Source of the DNA: an uncultured Bacilli bacterium | Lineage (GTDB): Bacteria > Bacillota_I > Bacilli_A > RF39 > UBA660 | NCBI GenBank assembly: GCA_947630585.1 | Contig: CANRIE010000109.1 | Location: 1 to 24,645 of the forward strand | Direction of reading: 5' to 3' | Length of the DNA: 24,645 nucleotides | Shown: positions 1 to 7,515 of the stretch, piece after piece | How the letters are laid out: each line of letters opens with the position of its first letter | Numbering within the stretch: position 1 is the first letter of the stretch | Position numbers and translations under genes: made by a program | Notes under the pieces: generated by a model | The model's input: only the letters and a program-made list of their open reading frames with translations | Databases searched by the model: none | What the model was told of the DNA's origin: nothing

Positions 1-41
1 TTATAAAAATGCAAAAAAAAATAAAATGATATAAGGCTTAG

Positions 42-173
42 AATGCAATTTTTAAAAATACAACTGTCAAACTTAGGGGTGGAAAAAACATAAATGCTGT
101 TCGAACTATTTTAAAAGCAAGCAGTAATTTACATGATCACAAGTACATTAAATTAAATGTTGAAAATTTTTAA
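42..173 (+). pseudogene. Possible 3' remnant of an upstream coding sequence
   Basis: An open frame runs from just after an in-frame TAG (39-41) to a TAA at 171-173, and a hairpin terminator begins on that stop codon. The C-terminal residues read ...RGGKNINAVRTILKASS and then a short tail. No plausible start codon with a ribosome site is visible inside it, and the 41 bases upstream are interrupted in all frames. The stop-plus-terminator arrangement suggests the tail of a real gene that has decayed or been frameshifted. It may equally be non-coding leader or chance. I do not recognise the family. Confidence 0.25.
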
Positions 174-194
174 CTAGTTTTACTAGTTTTTTCT
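172..194 (+). terminator. Intrinsic terminator upstream of the rhomboid gene
   Basis: AACTAGT (172-178), three-base loop, ACTAGTT (182-188), then a T-rich run. It would end transcription entering from the left edge. Confidence 0.65.
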
Positions 195-242
195 TTATTT
201 ATTTTCAAAAATAGTATATAATCTTATATAAAGGAGAGATGT

Positions 243-1394
243 ATGAATTCAAGTATGATAAACAGTCGAGATTTAATTACTATGAAACTATTACATTACT
301 TTATTACAGTTAAAGATTACACACCTATAATAGTTCAAGGTGCTAAAAATGAAATCTGGATTGAAAACTTAGAAGAAGATATCAAAATAATTAGAATTGT
401 TAATAATTATATCCATAATGATGAACAAATGCAATTTGATTTGTTTAAAACCAGAAGATTAGTTAAAAAAATAAAAAGAAAAACTTTTTCATTAAAAATG
501 CAAGTTTTAAATATATTTACCGATTTAGGAGATAATGTTAATTTTGAAGCTTTAAAAGAAAGTGATGACAAAACTCTTAAATTTATTAGTGCTAAAGAAG
601 AAAATGATATTTTAAATAATGACTTTATTAAAACTAACTTTAGTGATATCAAAAATAATTTTAAATATAGTGAAGAAGGATTTGGATTATTCTTAAAAAT
701 TACTAATGAAATTAATGAAAAAAATAGAGAAGAAGCTATTAAAACTGGAGACATATTTGAACCTAAGAAAATTATTGTAACTTATATTTTAATTGGTATA
801 TTAGTTTTCATTTATTTATATGGTTTATTCTTTAATAAAAGCGAAGCTTTAATAGAAATGTTTGCAGTTTATGGACCATATATTAGAACTTATCATGAAT
901 ATTATAGAATTATAACAGGAACGCTTCTTCATGGTAATTTATTTCATTTATTATCAAACTGTTATGCTTTATATATCATTGGTAATCAAATTGAAAGTTT
1001 TTATGGTAAAGGAAAAATGTTAATTATCTATATATTTTCAGGAATATGTGGAAGTTTATTAAGTATATCTTTATCAGATTATGCGTCAGTTGGAGCAAGT
1101 GGAGCCATATTTGGACTTATGGGAAGTTTACTTTATTTTGGATACTATTACCGTGTATATTTAGGAAGTACTTGGAAGAATAATATCCTACCAGTTATTG
1201 TCTTAAACTTAATTATCAGTTTCTTACCTGGTATTGATATGTGGGGACATATTGGAGGATTAATTGGTGGTATTTTAATTAGTATGGCTTTAGGACTTCG
1301 TTATAAAGAAAGAAAACGAGATCGAATAAATGGATATATATTATCAGCTATATTTTTAATTTTCTTAATATATTTAGGAATATTCTTAAAATAG
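243..1394 (+). CDS. GluP/YqgP-type rhomboid intramembrane serine protease
   Basis: Predicted membrane protease of 383 residues that cleaves transmembrane substrates within the bilayer. Residues 1-170 form a soluble N-terminal domain, as in Bacillus YqgP/GluP. From about residue 176 there is a rhomboid core of six to seven helices. The family signatures are present: HGNLFHLLSN at 230-239, the catalytic serine in GASGAIFG (Ser286), and the catalytic histidine in MWGHIGG (His336). The start at 243 is chosen because AAGGAG (231-236) lies 6 bases upstream; a nearer ATG at 239 is badly spaced. A TATAAT at 217-222 is the likely -10. The gene ends in its own hairpin terminator. Substrates are unknown; in Bacillus the protein is linked to membrane protein quality control and magnesium transporter cleavage. 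Confidence 0.9.
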   Translation: MNSSMINSRDLITMKLLHYFITVKDYTPIIVQGAKNEIWIENLEEDIKIIRIVNNYIHNDEQMQFDLFKTRRLVKKIKRKTFSLKMQVLNIFTDLGDNVNFEALKESDDKTLKFISAKEENDILNNDFIKTNFSDIKNNFKYSEEGFGLFLKITNEINEKNREEAIKTGDIFEPKKIIVTYILIGILVFIYLYGLFFNKSEALIEMFAVYGPYIRTYHEYYRIITGTLLHGNLFHLLSNCYALYIIGNQIESFYGKGKMLIIYIFSGICGSLLSISLSDYASVGASGAIFGLMGSLLYFGYYYRVYLGSTWKNNILPVIVLNLIISFLPGIDMWGHIGGLIGGILISMALGLRYKERKRDRINGYILSAIFLIFLIYLGIFLK

Positions 1395-1417
1395 AACGTA
1401 ATAGTTCTATTTTTTTT
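1391..1417 (+). terminator. Intrinsic terminator of the rhomboid gene
   Basis: ATAGAAC (1391-1397), loop GTAATA, GTTCTAT (1404-1410), then seven T. The stop codon TAG lies inside the left arm. Confidence 0.8.
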
Positions 1418-1441
1418 GACATAAAGTTTAAAGAGGTGGAT

Positions 1442-2602
1442 ATGAAAAAAATTATTATAATCTTGATTTTAATTTTAACTATTTTTAATATAATGCCAAT
1501 TAAAATAAATGCAGCTGAAGATTTAATTCCAAATGCTAAAGCGGGACTTTTAATGGAAGCATCAACAGGAACAATTCTTTATGAAAAGAATGCTTATGAG
1601 AAATTAAGTGTTGCATCGATGACTAAAATGATGGGAATGATTTTAACGATGGAAGCTTTAGAAGACGGGAGAATTAGATTAGAAGAAAAAGTTAAAGTAA
1701 GTAAAAATGCAGCCGGAATGGGAGGATCTCAGATTTGGCTTGAAGAAGGAGAAGAAATAACCGTCCAAGATTTAATTAAAGGAATAATGATGGCAAGTGC
1801 GAACGATGGAATTGTTTGTATGGCTGAAAGAATTGGAGGTTCTGAAAAAAATTTCGTTGATATGATGAATAAAAAAGCTAAAGAATTAGGGCTTAAAAAT
1901 ACTAACTTTGTAAATCCGACAGGACTTGATGAAAATAATCATTATTCAAGTGCTTATGATATGGCCTTAATTGCTAAAGAACTTTTAAAACATGAAGATA
2001 TCTTAAAATATACAAGTATCTATGAAGATTATTTAAGAAAAGGAACAAGTCGTGAGTTTTGGCTTGTTAATACGAATAAATTAATTGCAAGTTATAAGGG
2101 AGCCGATGGTTTAAAAACTGGAATGACTGATAACGCAGGTTACTGTATGGCAGTTACTGCTAAAAGAAATAATATGCGATTAATTGCAATTGTTTTAGGA
2201 GAAGAAGAAGGAAAAGTTAGAAATAAAGAAACAGCTGAACTTTTAGATTATGGTTTTAATCTTTATGAAATAACAACAATTAAGAAAAAAGGTGAAGTGT
2301 TAGGAAAAATTGCAATTGATAAAGCTAATCAAAAAGAAATTGAAATAGTAGCAGGAGGAGATGTAACTATTTTAAAAAAACAAGCAGATAAAGCTAAAGA
2401 ATATAAATCTAGTATTGAACTCAAGCCTTTAAAACTTCCAATTAATAAAGGGGACACGATTGGCAACTTAATCGTTAGAGATACTAACGGAAATAAAATA
2501 GATGAAGTATCAATTACTGTAAACTCAAATATTAAAAAAGATAATTTCTTTAATATCTTTCTAAAAATAATTAAAAGTATGATTCAAGGAGAACTATTTT
2601 AG
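1442..2602 (+). CDS. dacF: D-alanyl-D-alanine carboxypeptidase (penicillin-binding protein, DacF/PBP5-like)
   Basis: Exported peptidase S11 enzyme of 386 residues that removes the terminal D-alanine from peptidoglycan stem peptides and so limits cross-linking. A signal peptide covers about residues 1-24 (KINAAED at the cleavage region). All three active-site motifs are present: SMTK (Ser59 nucleophile, Lys62), SAN (119-121) and KTG (225-227). A beta-rich C-terminal domain (about 265-360) and a short amphipathic C-terminal anchor follow, as in membrane-associated PBP5 proteins. ATG 1442 is preferred over GTG 1436 because GAGGTGG (1431-1437) is its ribosome site. The TTGACA at 1416-1421 is too close to serve as a -35 for this gene, so its promoter is unclear and read-through from the rhomboid gene is possible. 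The symbol follows the closest Bacillus family name; no sporulation context is visible. Confidence 0.93.
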   Translation: MKKIIIILILILTIFNIMPIKINAAEDLIPNAKAGLLMEASTGTILYEKNAYEKLSVASMTKMMGMILTMEALEDGRIRLEEKVKVSKNAAGMGGSQIWLEEGEEITVQDLIKGIMMASANDGIVCMAERIGGSEKNFVDMMNKKAKELGLKNTNFVNPTGLDENNHYSSAYDMALIAKELLKHEDILKYTSIYEDYLRKGTSREFWLVNTNKLIASYKGADGLKTGMTDNAGYCMAVTAKRNNMRLIAIVLGEEEGKVRNKETAELLDYGFNLYEITTIKKKGEVLGKIAIDKANQKEIEIVAGGDVTILKKQADKAKEYKSSIELKPLKLPINKGDTIGNLIVRDTNGNKIDEVSITVNSNIKKDNFFNIFLKIIKSMIQGELF

Positions 2603-2613
2603 TTCTTTTTTTC
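2590..2613 (+). terminator. Intrinsic terminator of the carboxypeptidase gene
   Basis: AGAACT (2590-2595), loop ATTTT, AGTTCT (2601-2606), then a T run. The hairpin overlaps the last codons and the stop. Confidence 0.75.
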
Positions 2614-2638
2614 TGATTATTACTTCAATCGACCGGTT

Positions 2639-2682
2639 TTTGAAAATAATCGACCGCTTCTAAGCGGTCGATTATTTTCAAA
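2639..2682. repeat. 21-bp perfect inverted repeat with a 2-base loop
   Basis: The left arm 2639-2659 and right arm 2662-2682 are exactly complementary; the core CGACCGCTT is GC-rich for this region. There is no T run after it, so it is not a normal terminator. A second partial copy of the left arm (ATTACTT then CAATCGACCG, about 2620-2635) lies just upstream and looks like the same sequence minus about 8 bases. It could also pair with the right arm, giving an alternative fold. Confidence 0.8.
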
Positions 2683-2727
2683 GTAATTAATATTTAAATA
2701 TTTACATAAAATTAATTGGAGGTTTGA

Positions 2728-3609
2728 ATGAATCAAAAAGGACTAAGTGAAGAAGAAGTAATTATAAGTCGTAAAGAACATGGAGAAAATATAATTGAAG
2801 TACATAAAAAAAATAAATTTTTATCTTTATTATTAGAATCATTAGGAGATCCAATTATAAAAATATTATTAATTGCATTAGCAATTAAAATTGTTTTTCT
2901 TTTTAAAGATTTTGATTTCTATGAAACAATTGGAATTTTTATAGCAGTTTTTTTAGCAACTTTTATTTCAACTATATCGGAATATGGAAGTGAAAAGGCA
3001 TTTGAAAAATTAGGTGAAGAAGCAGGTAAAATAAATGTTCGAGTTTTAAGAAATTCTAAAATTGAAGTTATTAATATAAGTGAAGTAGTTGTATCTGATG
3101 TTGTAATACTTGAAACTGGTGATAAGATTCCTGCTGATGGAATTTTAATTGATGGAAATATTACAGTTGATGAATCATTACTAAATGGTGAACCTAAAGA
3201 AAGTAAAAAAACGCCATATATAAAAGGTGAAAAAACGGAACGAAATAATTTATATCGTGGAACAACAGTTTATTCAGGAGTAGGAAAAATGTTAGTAATA
3301 TCAGTTGGCATGAATACTTTATATGGCCATTTAGCATTAGAACTTCATGATACTGAACCAACTAGTCCTTTAAAAAGTCGTTTAACTGATTTAGCTAAAG
3401 TAATTAGTAGAATTGGATATGTTGGAGCAGCTCTAGTTACAATTGCTTATTTATTTTCAAAAATAATCATTGAAAATAATTATGATCCAACTCTAATTAA
3501 AGCAACAATTACTAATTTTCCACTCATGATGAATTACTTAATTTATGCTTTAACATTAAGTGTTACAATCATCGTCGTCGCAGTACCAGATGATTGTTTT
3601 CTTTTATGA
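2728..3609 (+). pseudogene. P2-type (Ca2+-like) cation-transporting ATPase, N-terminal part, interrupted by element
   Basis: N-terminal piece of a P-type ATPase. It contains the cation-ATPase N-terminal segment, helices 1-2 (about 43-90), the actuator domain with ETGDKIPADG and the NGEPKES loop (equivalent of TGES), helix 3 and the start of helix 4. The native frame runs to position 3590, giving IIVVAVP followed by the first two bases of a GAA codon. The frame then enters inserted DNA and ends DCFLL at 3609, leaving 293 residues. The normal continuation (EGLPMMITLVLSS) is found at 7501. GGAGG (2718-2722) precedes ATG 2728. This fragment lacks the phosphorylation and nucleotide-binding domains, so it cannot pump alone. 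Joining 2728-3590 to 7501-9235 gives 866 codons, the normal length for the family. Confidence 0.93.
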
Positions 3610-3617
3610 TTAAAAGT
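3568..3617. other. attL junction of the integrated element
   Basis: The host sequence ends with CAGTACCAGA at 3590 and element sequence begins at 3591. The 4-bp CAGA at 3587-3590 is repeated at 7497-7500. ATCATCG (3568-3574) is the left arm of an inverted repeat in the reconstructed empty site, completed by CGATGAT at 7509-7515. On the element side, ATGATTAAAAGT (3606-3617) is the inverted partner of a motif beside the right junction. Confidence 0.8.
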
Positions 3618-3702
3618 CCCATAAAATATAGTAAAAAATGAAATAAAATATGGAAAATTTTGTCTAAATTTGGTATAATTATAGTGGTAGGTGAGAAATT
3701 AT

Positions 3703-4818
3703 ATGGATACGCAAAAAATGGGAAAGTTTTTGGCAGAATTAAGGAAAGAAAAAGGCGTAACGCAAGCCGAAGTTGCATTTGAACTTATGACCGGAAGAGA
3801 AAATATTTCTAAATGGGAAAGAGGAGTTAATACTCCAACTGCTGAAAGTTTAATTCTTTTAAGTAAGTATTATGACGTGAGTGTAAATGAAATTTTAATT
3901 GGTGAAAGAAAGAATGAGGAAAACAAAGAACAGTTAGAGAATATGTCAGTTGAAGTAATGAAAGTTGGAGAGAAGAAATTAAAAGTAGTAATCAAAAACT
4001 TTGTTTCTGTAATTGTTATAATGGTAGGTTTGTTTTTAGTTTATTATTTCGTTAATACTTATAATACGATTAGAGTTTATAAGATAGATGGTGCAAGTGA
4101 CAACTTTTTTGTGCGAGAAGGACTAGCTATTTTTTCAAAAGGAAAAAGTTATTTAAGAATAGGTACCATAGAACCCAAAAAAGAAAACAATTATGATAGC
4201 TATGAAGTATTTTTCAAAGATGGAGATAAAGAAGAAAAACTATTCGTTTCAGATGATACTAACTACACTTTATTAACTAGTTATGAATATGAGGATAGTT
4301 TTTCTTATTCTAACTTAAATGAAATTGAAAAAAGTACTTATATTAAAATTAAGTATGGTGATGAAGAAGATATTATCAAATTAAATTTTGAACGTGATAT
4401 GGTCAATAATTTTCTAGTAACTACTAAAGAAAAAGATAAATCTGCTAATAATAAAATTGAAGATGATGTTAATGTTAATATTCAAAAGTTAGAAGCTTAT
4501 GTTAAAAAAAATTGGAAATATAATAAGGCAAAAGATATTTATGAATATAGTGAAACGAAAGATAATATTAAATATCAAATATCATATAATACAAATTCCT
4601 TTTTATTGAGTATAATAGAAGAAAAAAATAATATTTCTAATAAAGTTGAAATTAATTTTAATTTTAAATATTTGTTTTTTTCAACTTTAGATGATAATAA
4701 TGATTTTGATGAAAAATATACATATAATATCAACGAAAAAAAATGTTTGTCTGGAGAATGTAATCAAGAACAAATAGATTATTATTTAGATAATTATTAT
4801 TATAAATTTATAGAGTAA
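3703..4818 (+). CDS. XRE-family regulator with transmembrane anchor and extracytoplasmic domain (element-borne)
   Basis: Protein of 371 residues. Residues 1-62 form a Cro/C1-type helix-turn-helix (GVTQAEVAFELMTGRENISKW). A linker leads to one membrane helix at about residues 94-114 (VIVIMVGLFLVYYF), and the remaining 250 or so residues would lie outside the cell. They are rich in Asp, Glu, Lys and Tyr and match no family I recognise. The layout suggests a one-component membrane regulator that couples an outside signal to DNA binding. ATG 3703 is chosen over GTG 3691 because AGGTGAG (3689-3695) is its ribosome site and TATAAT with an upstream TG (3671-3679) forms an extended -10. A terminator follows. 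A role in controlling the adjacent exported protein or the recombinase is inference. Confidence 0.85.
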   Translation: MDTQKMGKFLAELRKEKGVTQAEVAFELMTGRENISKWERGVNTPTAESLILLSKYYDVSVNEILIGERKNEENKEQLENMSVEVMKVGEKKLKVVIKNFVSVIVIMVGLFLVYYFVNTYNTIRVYKIDGASDNFFVREGLAIFSKGKSYLRIGTIEPKKENNYDSYEVFFKDGDKEEKLFVSDDTNYTLLTSYEYEDSFSYSNLNEIEKSTYIKIKYGDEEDIIKLNFERDMVNNFLVTTKEKDKSANNKIEDDVNVNIQKLEAYVKKNWKYNKAKDIYEYSETKDNIKYQISYNTNSFLLSIIEEKNNISNKVEINFNFKYLFFSTLDDNNDFDEKYTYNINEKKCLSGECNQEQIDYYLDNYYYKFIE

Positions 4819-4840
4819 GTCAATTATGGCTTATTTTTTT
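4816..4840 (+). terminator. Intrinsic terminator of the element regulator gene
   Basis: TAAGTC (4816-4821), loop AATTAT, GGCTTA (4828-4833), then seven T. One G-T pair. The stop codon is the first three bases. Confidence 0.65.
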
Positions 4841-4870
4841 GTTTGTATATTCGTCGGGCTCTTCCAGTCC

Positions 4871-4899
4871 TTTACAAATTTTGGTAATTTTTTTATACT
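4871..4899 (+). promoter_or_regulatory. Sigma-A-type promoter for the exported element protein
   Basis: TTTACA (4871-4876), 17-base spacer, TATACT (4894-4899). The expected transcript start is about 4906, just before the AAGGAG at 4911-4916. Confidence 0.7.
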
Positions 4900-4924
4900 G
4901 GAGATGTAGAAAGGAGTAAAGAAT

Positions 4925-5653
4925 TTGAAAAAAATTGTATTTGCTTTAATATTTGCAAGTTTATTATTTGTTAATGCTAATGCAAAAGAAATTTATTACA
5001 CAAATGGTGTGGTAGGATTAACGGAAAAAGAATACAACTATGTAAAAGAGTTTTATGGAGAAGAATACTTACATAATATGACTCTAGAAAACTATAAATG
5101 GTTAGAAGAACTCGATGTTAATAATCGGGAAGTTGAAATCAAGAAAGTGACTAGTTTAGGAAATCCAAATCAAGTATCTCCAAATGGAACTTTTGTTGAA
5201 CAAGGTAATGTATATTTAGTAATTTCTAAAAGTTGTGGTGCTAATTATTGTACAATTGATGTATTAACTAAATGGCTTGCAAATCCTAATGTTCGGAGTT
5301 GGGATGTCATGGGAGCAAGATTTTATGGAACAGAGCTTTATGATCAAAATGTAAAAACTTATGTACAAGATGTAAATGGAACTACTATTCCATCAAATTA
5401 CAGATTTTTAAGCAATGGATTTGGTAATTCGTTTAAATTACCATCAGGTTCTAATGTTAAAATTGAACAAAGATACAACGTTAAAAAAGGTGGAAGCGTA
5501 TTTGCTAGTTATCAGCATGCTATGAGTACTACAACATTAGCAATAAGTAAGTCTTATGAAATCAGTATATCTGGATATGGAAGTGTATTCAAATTTACTG
5601 GATCAGCTGTAGGAAAATATGATGGAATGGTTGGCGTAAACCTTGATGTTTAG
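4925..5653 (+). CDS. Exported protein of unknown function (cargo of the element)
   Basis: Protein of 242 residues with a clear signal peptide (KKIVFALIFASLLFVNANA, cleaved near residue 20). The mature part starts with a helical segment (YYTNGVVGLTEKEYNYVKEF..., about 22-62). The rest is rich in Ser, Gly, Thr and Val and probably beta-stranded, with a close cysteine pair (CGANYC, about residues 99-104). It ends in a glycine-rich stretch (SGYGSVFKFTGSAVGKYDG). No catalytic motif, sorting signal or membrane anchor is visible, so it is likely released or loosely wall-bound. The start is TTG 4925, fixed by AAGGAG 8 bases upstream and a 17-spaced promoter; no ATG fits the signal peptide. It is transcribed alone, between the element regulator and a long hairpin terminator. 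A toxin, a surface modifier or an immunity factor are all possible; I do not recognise the family. Confidence 0.8.
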   Translation: MKKIVFALIFASLLFVNANAKEIYYTNGVVGLTEKEYNYVKEFYGEEYLHNMTLENYKWLEELDVNNREVEIKKVTSLGNPNQVSPNGTFVEQGNVYLVISKSCGANYCTIDVLTKWLANPNVRSWDVMGARFYGTELYDQNVKTYVQDVNGTTIPSNYRFLSNGFGNSFKLPSGSNVKIEQRYNVKKGGSVFASYQHAMSTTTLAISKSYEISISGYGSVFKFTGSAVGKYDGMVGVNLDV

Positions 5654-5702
5654 AGTGTAAAAGTTAAAATTTAATTTAGAATTAAAACCAAAATGTAATT
5701 AG

Positions 5703-5772
5703 AAATAAAGATAAGGTGTATTTTCTTTATAGTTACATAATCAAATTTATACCTTATTCTTTATTTTTGTTT
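5703..5772 (+). terminator. Long-stem hairpin terminator after the exported protein gene
   Basis: The left arm 5703-5720 pairs with the right arm 5748-5766 (AAATAAAG and AAGGTGTA against their complements, one bulged base and one G-T pair). A T-rich tract follows. The 27-base loop is unusually large for a terminator. Confidence 0.65.
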
Positions 5773-5800
5773 TGTTTTGAACTTGAAAGGAGGTGAGTAA

Positions 5801-5929
5801 ATGCAAACTAGTTACGTATTAGATGAAAGAAATAGTAGTAATTATGAACCTTGGGTTAGAATTAAAAAATATTCTGATAAAGAGATTACACATATAAGTT
5901 ATTTAAAAGATAAAAGGGCTTGTTACTAA
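5801..5929 (+). CDS. Small 42-residue protein of the element
   Basis: A 43-codon frame (MQTSYVLDERNSSNYEP... to KDKRACY, TAA at 5927-5929) with one of the strongest ribosome sites in the window: AAAGGAGGTGAG at 5786-5797. It begins about 30 bases after the long hairpin and lies upstream of the recombinase gene. The protein is charged, without a membrane helix or signal peptide. Strong initiation signals and position make it likely to be real. A role as directionality or accessory factor for the recombinase is possible by position only. Confidence 0.6.
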   Translation: MQTSYVLDERNSSNYEPWVRIKKYSDKEITHISYLKDKRACY

Positions 5930-5970
5930 TTTTTTTTTGGCATTTATTAATTATTCCTGAATAAAGTTTA

Positions 5971-6063
5971 ATGGTGATAAAATTGAAATTTAATATTATT
6001 TATAATAATGAAAAAGAATTAGAAAGTATCATATTAGACTTAATGAGGATTAAGCATGAATAA
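5971..6063 (+). CDS. Small 30-residue protein overlapping the recombinase start
   Basis: The frame MVIKLKFNIIYNNEKELESI... ends at TAA 6061-6063, so it overlaps the recombinase start (6056) by 8 bases, the pattern of translational coupling. The GAGG that serves the recombinase (6045-6048) lies within its last codons. It has no good ribosome site of its own. It could be a small accessory protein or a coupling leader that gates recombinase translation. Confidence 0.45.
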   Translation: MVIKLKFNIIYNNEKELESIILDLMRIKHE

Positions 6064-7492
6064 TTATAATGTTGGCCTTTATATTAGGTTATCGAAAGAA
6101 GATGAAAAAAATGGCGAAAGTGAAAGTATTACTAATCAAAAAAGTTTATTATTAAGATATGTTAAAGAAAATAATTATAATTTTTATGATTATTATATAG
6201 ATGACGGATATTCGGGTACTAACTTTGATCGACCAGGATTTAAAAGAATGCTAAAAGATATTGAACTTGGAAAAATAAATATGGTTATAACCAAAGATAT
6301 GTCAAGATTAGGACGTGATTATATTGAAACGGGAAAATACATTGAAAAATATTTTCCTGCTAATAACATTAGATATATTGCTTTAACTGATAACGTGGAT
6401 ACTTATTTAGATGGAGCAAATAATGATCTTGCTCCATTTAAGGCCATTATGAATGATTATTATGCTAAGGATATTTCAAAAAAAATAAAAACTGCTTTAA
6501 GAGCTAAACAACAAGATGGGAAGTGGGTAGGTGGGTGTCCTCCTTTAGGCTATATGATTGACCCAAAAGATAAAAACCATTTAATAATTAATAAAGAGGA
6601 AAGTTATATAATTAACCTTATCTTTGATTTAGCATTAAAAGGAAATACTATTTATCAAATTAAAGAATATTTAAATAATAAAAAAATTAAAACGTCAACT
6701 ATGATTAGAGGTAGTAGAGGAAAAAGTAATTTAGCAAGTCTTGGAATTTGGAATACTAAAACGATTAGTAACATTTTAAAAAATAGGATATATACAGGAG
6801 ATTTAGTTCAAAATAAACGAAATAAAGTAAACTATAAAATTAAAAAAATTATTTATAATAAAGAAGCAGATTGGATAGTTGTTCCAAATACCCATGAAGC
6901 AATTATTTCAAAAGATAAATTTATAGAGGCAAATAAAATTATTAAAAAAACAAGTAGATCTAAAAATCATGATAAAAGATTACTTGATGGCTTACTTTAT
7001 TGCTTTGAATGCAAACATAAAATTTCAATTTGTAAGCCAAGAGGGGAGAAAACCTATTTAGTTTGTAATAACTATCGGATGAACTCGAAAAATCATGTTT
7101 GCTCATCACACGCATTTAACTACGACAATATGGAATTAGAAATTATAAAAATAATAAAAAATGAATTAGAAAAAGTAAATATAAATTATAAAAAAGATAA
7201 TCAAAAAGAATTAAAGAAAATAGAATATGAAATAATTAAAAAGAAAAATTATTTAGATAAAATGTATTTAGATAAATTAGATAATAATATAGATACAGAA
7301 ATGTATGAAAGAATAAATAAAAGTTTAAATTTGGAAATAAAAGATTTAGAAAATAATATTCTAAAACTTAAAAATATAGATAAAGATAATTTAATAACTA
7401 GAGACTTAATAATTAGATTAATTGATAAAATAGAAATTCATCAGGATAAAACTATTGATATTTATTTTAACTTTTGTAATCATCAAGAGTAA
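6056..7492 (+). CDS. Large serine recombinase (integrase) of the element
   Basis: Site-specific recombinase of 478 residues. The N-terminal resolvase domain (about 1-150) has the catalytic serine in YIRLSKED (Ser13) and the SRLGRD motif (83-88). A Recombinase domain follows (about 160-290). Next is a zinc ribbon with Cys316, Cys319, Cys337 and Cys349, then a long Lys/Glu/Leu/Ile coiled coil (about 360-465). This is the full domain order of TndX/TnpX-like and phage integrases, with no missing key residue. It should catalyse attP x attB integration with a 2-base stagger, and excision with a directionality factor. The gene lies 8 bases from the right attachment core, normal for such integrases. 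GAGG at 6045-6048 supports the start. Confidence 0.95.
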   Translation: MNNYNVGLYIRLSKEDEKNGESESITNQKSLLLRYVKENNYNFYDYYIDDGYSGTNFDRPGFKRMLKDIELGKINMVITKDMSRLGRDYIETGKYIEKYFPANNIRYIALTDNVDTYLDGANNDLAPFKAIMNDYYAKDISKKIKTALRAKQQDGKWVGGCPPLGYMIDPKDKNHLIINKEESYIINLIFDLALKGNTIYQIKEYLNNKKIKTSTMIRGSRGKSNLASLGIWNTKTISNILKNRIYTGDLVQNKRNKVNYKIKKIIYNKEADWIVVPNTHEAIISKDKFIEANKIIKKTSRSKNHDKRLLDGLLYCFECKHKISICKPRGEKTYLVCNNYRMNSKNHVCSSHAFNYDNMELEIIKIIKNELEKVNINYKKDNQKELKKIEYEIIKKKNYLDKMYLDKLDNNIDTEMYERINKSLNLEIKDLENNILKLKNIDKDNLITRDLIIRLIDKIEIHQDKTIDIYFNFCNHQE

Positions 7493-7515
7493 CAAGCAGA
7501 AGGGTTGCCGATGAT
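7470..7515. other. attR junction of the integrated element
   Basis: Element sequence ends at 7500 with CAGA (7497-7500), and the ATPase frame resumes at 7501 with AGGGTTGCC. ACTTTTGTAATCAT (7470-7483), inside the 3' end of the recombinase gene, is the inverted partner of ATGATTAAAAGT (3606-3617). In a circular element the two would flank the core at 13 and 15 bases, as expected for the arms of a serine-integrase attP. Confidence 0.8.

Larger units (their letters stand above)
3591..7500 (+). mobile_element. 3,910-bp serine-recombinase element inserted in an ATPase gene
   Basis: The element is bounded by a shared CAGA core, so exact ends are uncertain by 4 bases. Removing it restores the ATPase frame and the PEGLP motif. 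In order it carries a membrane-anchored XRE regulator, an exported protein, two small ORFs (42 and 30 residues) and a large serine recombinase next to the right end. No relaxase, replication, capsid or transposition genes other than the recombinase are present, so it is a minimal integrative element that may need help to transfer. Its base composition is close to that of the host, consistent with long exchange among related species. Confidence 0.88.

Noticed and set aside
407..754. Minus-strand frame within the rhomboid gene
   Set aside because: Composition shadow of the plus-strand gene; no ribosome site and no recognisable domain.
1416..1421. TTGACA as a -35 for the carboxypeptidase gene
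   Set aside because: A 17-base spacer would put the -10 on the start codon; it is probably chance at the end of a terminator T run.
3591..7500. Prophage or conjugative element
   Set aside because: No capsid, portal, terminase, relaxase, type IV secretion or replication gene is present; only the recombinase supports mobility.
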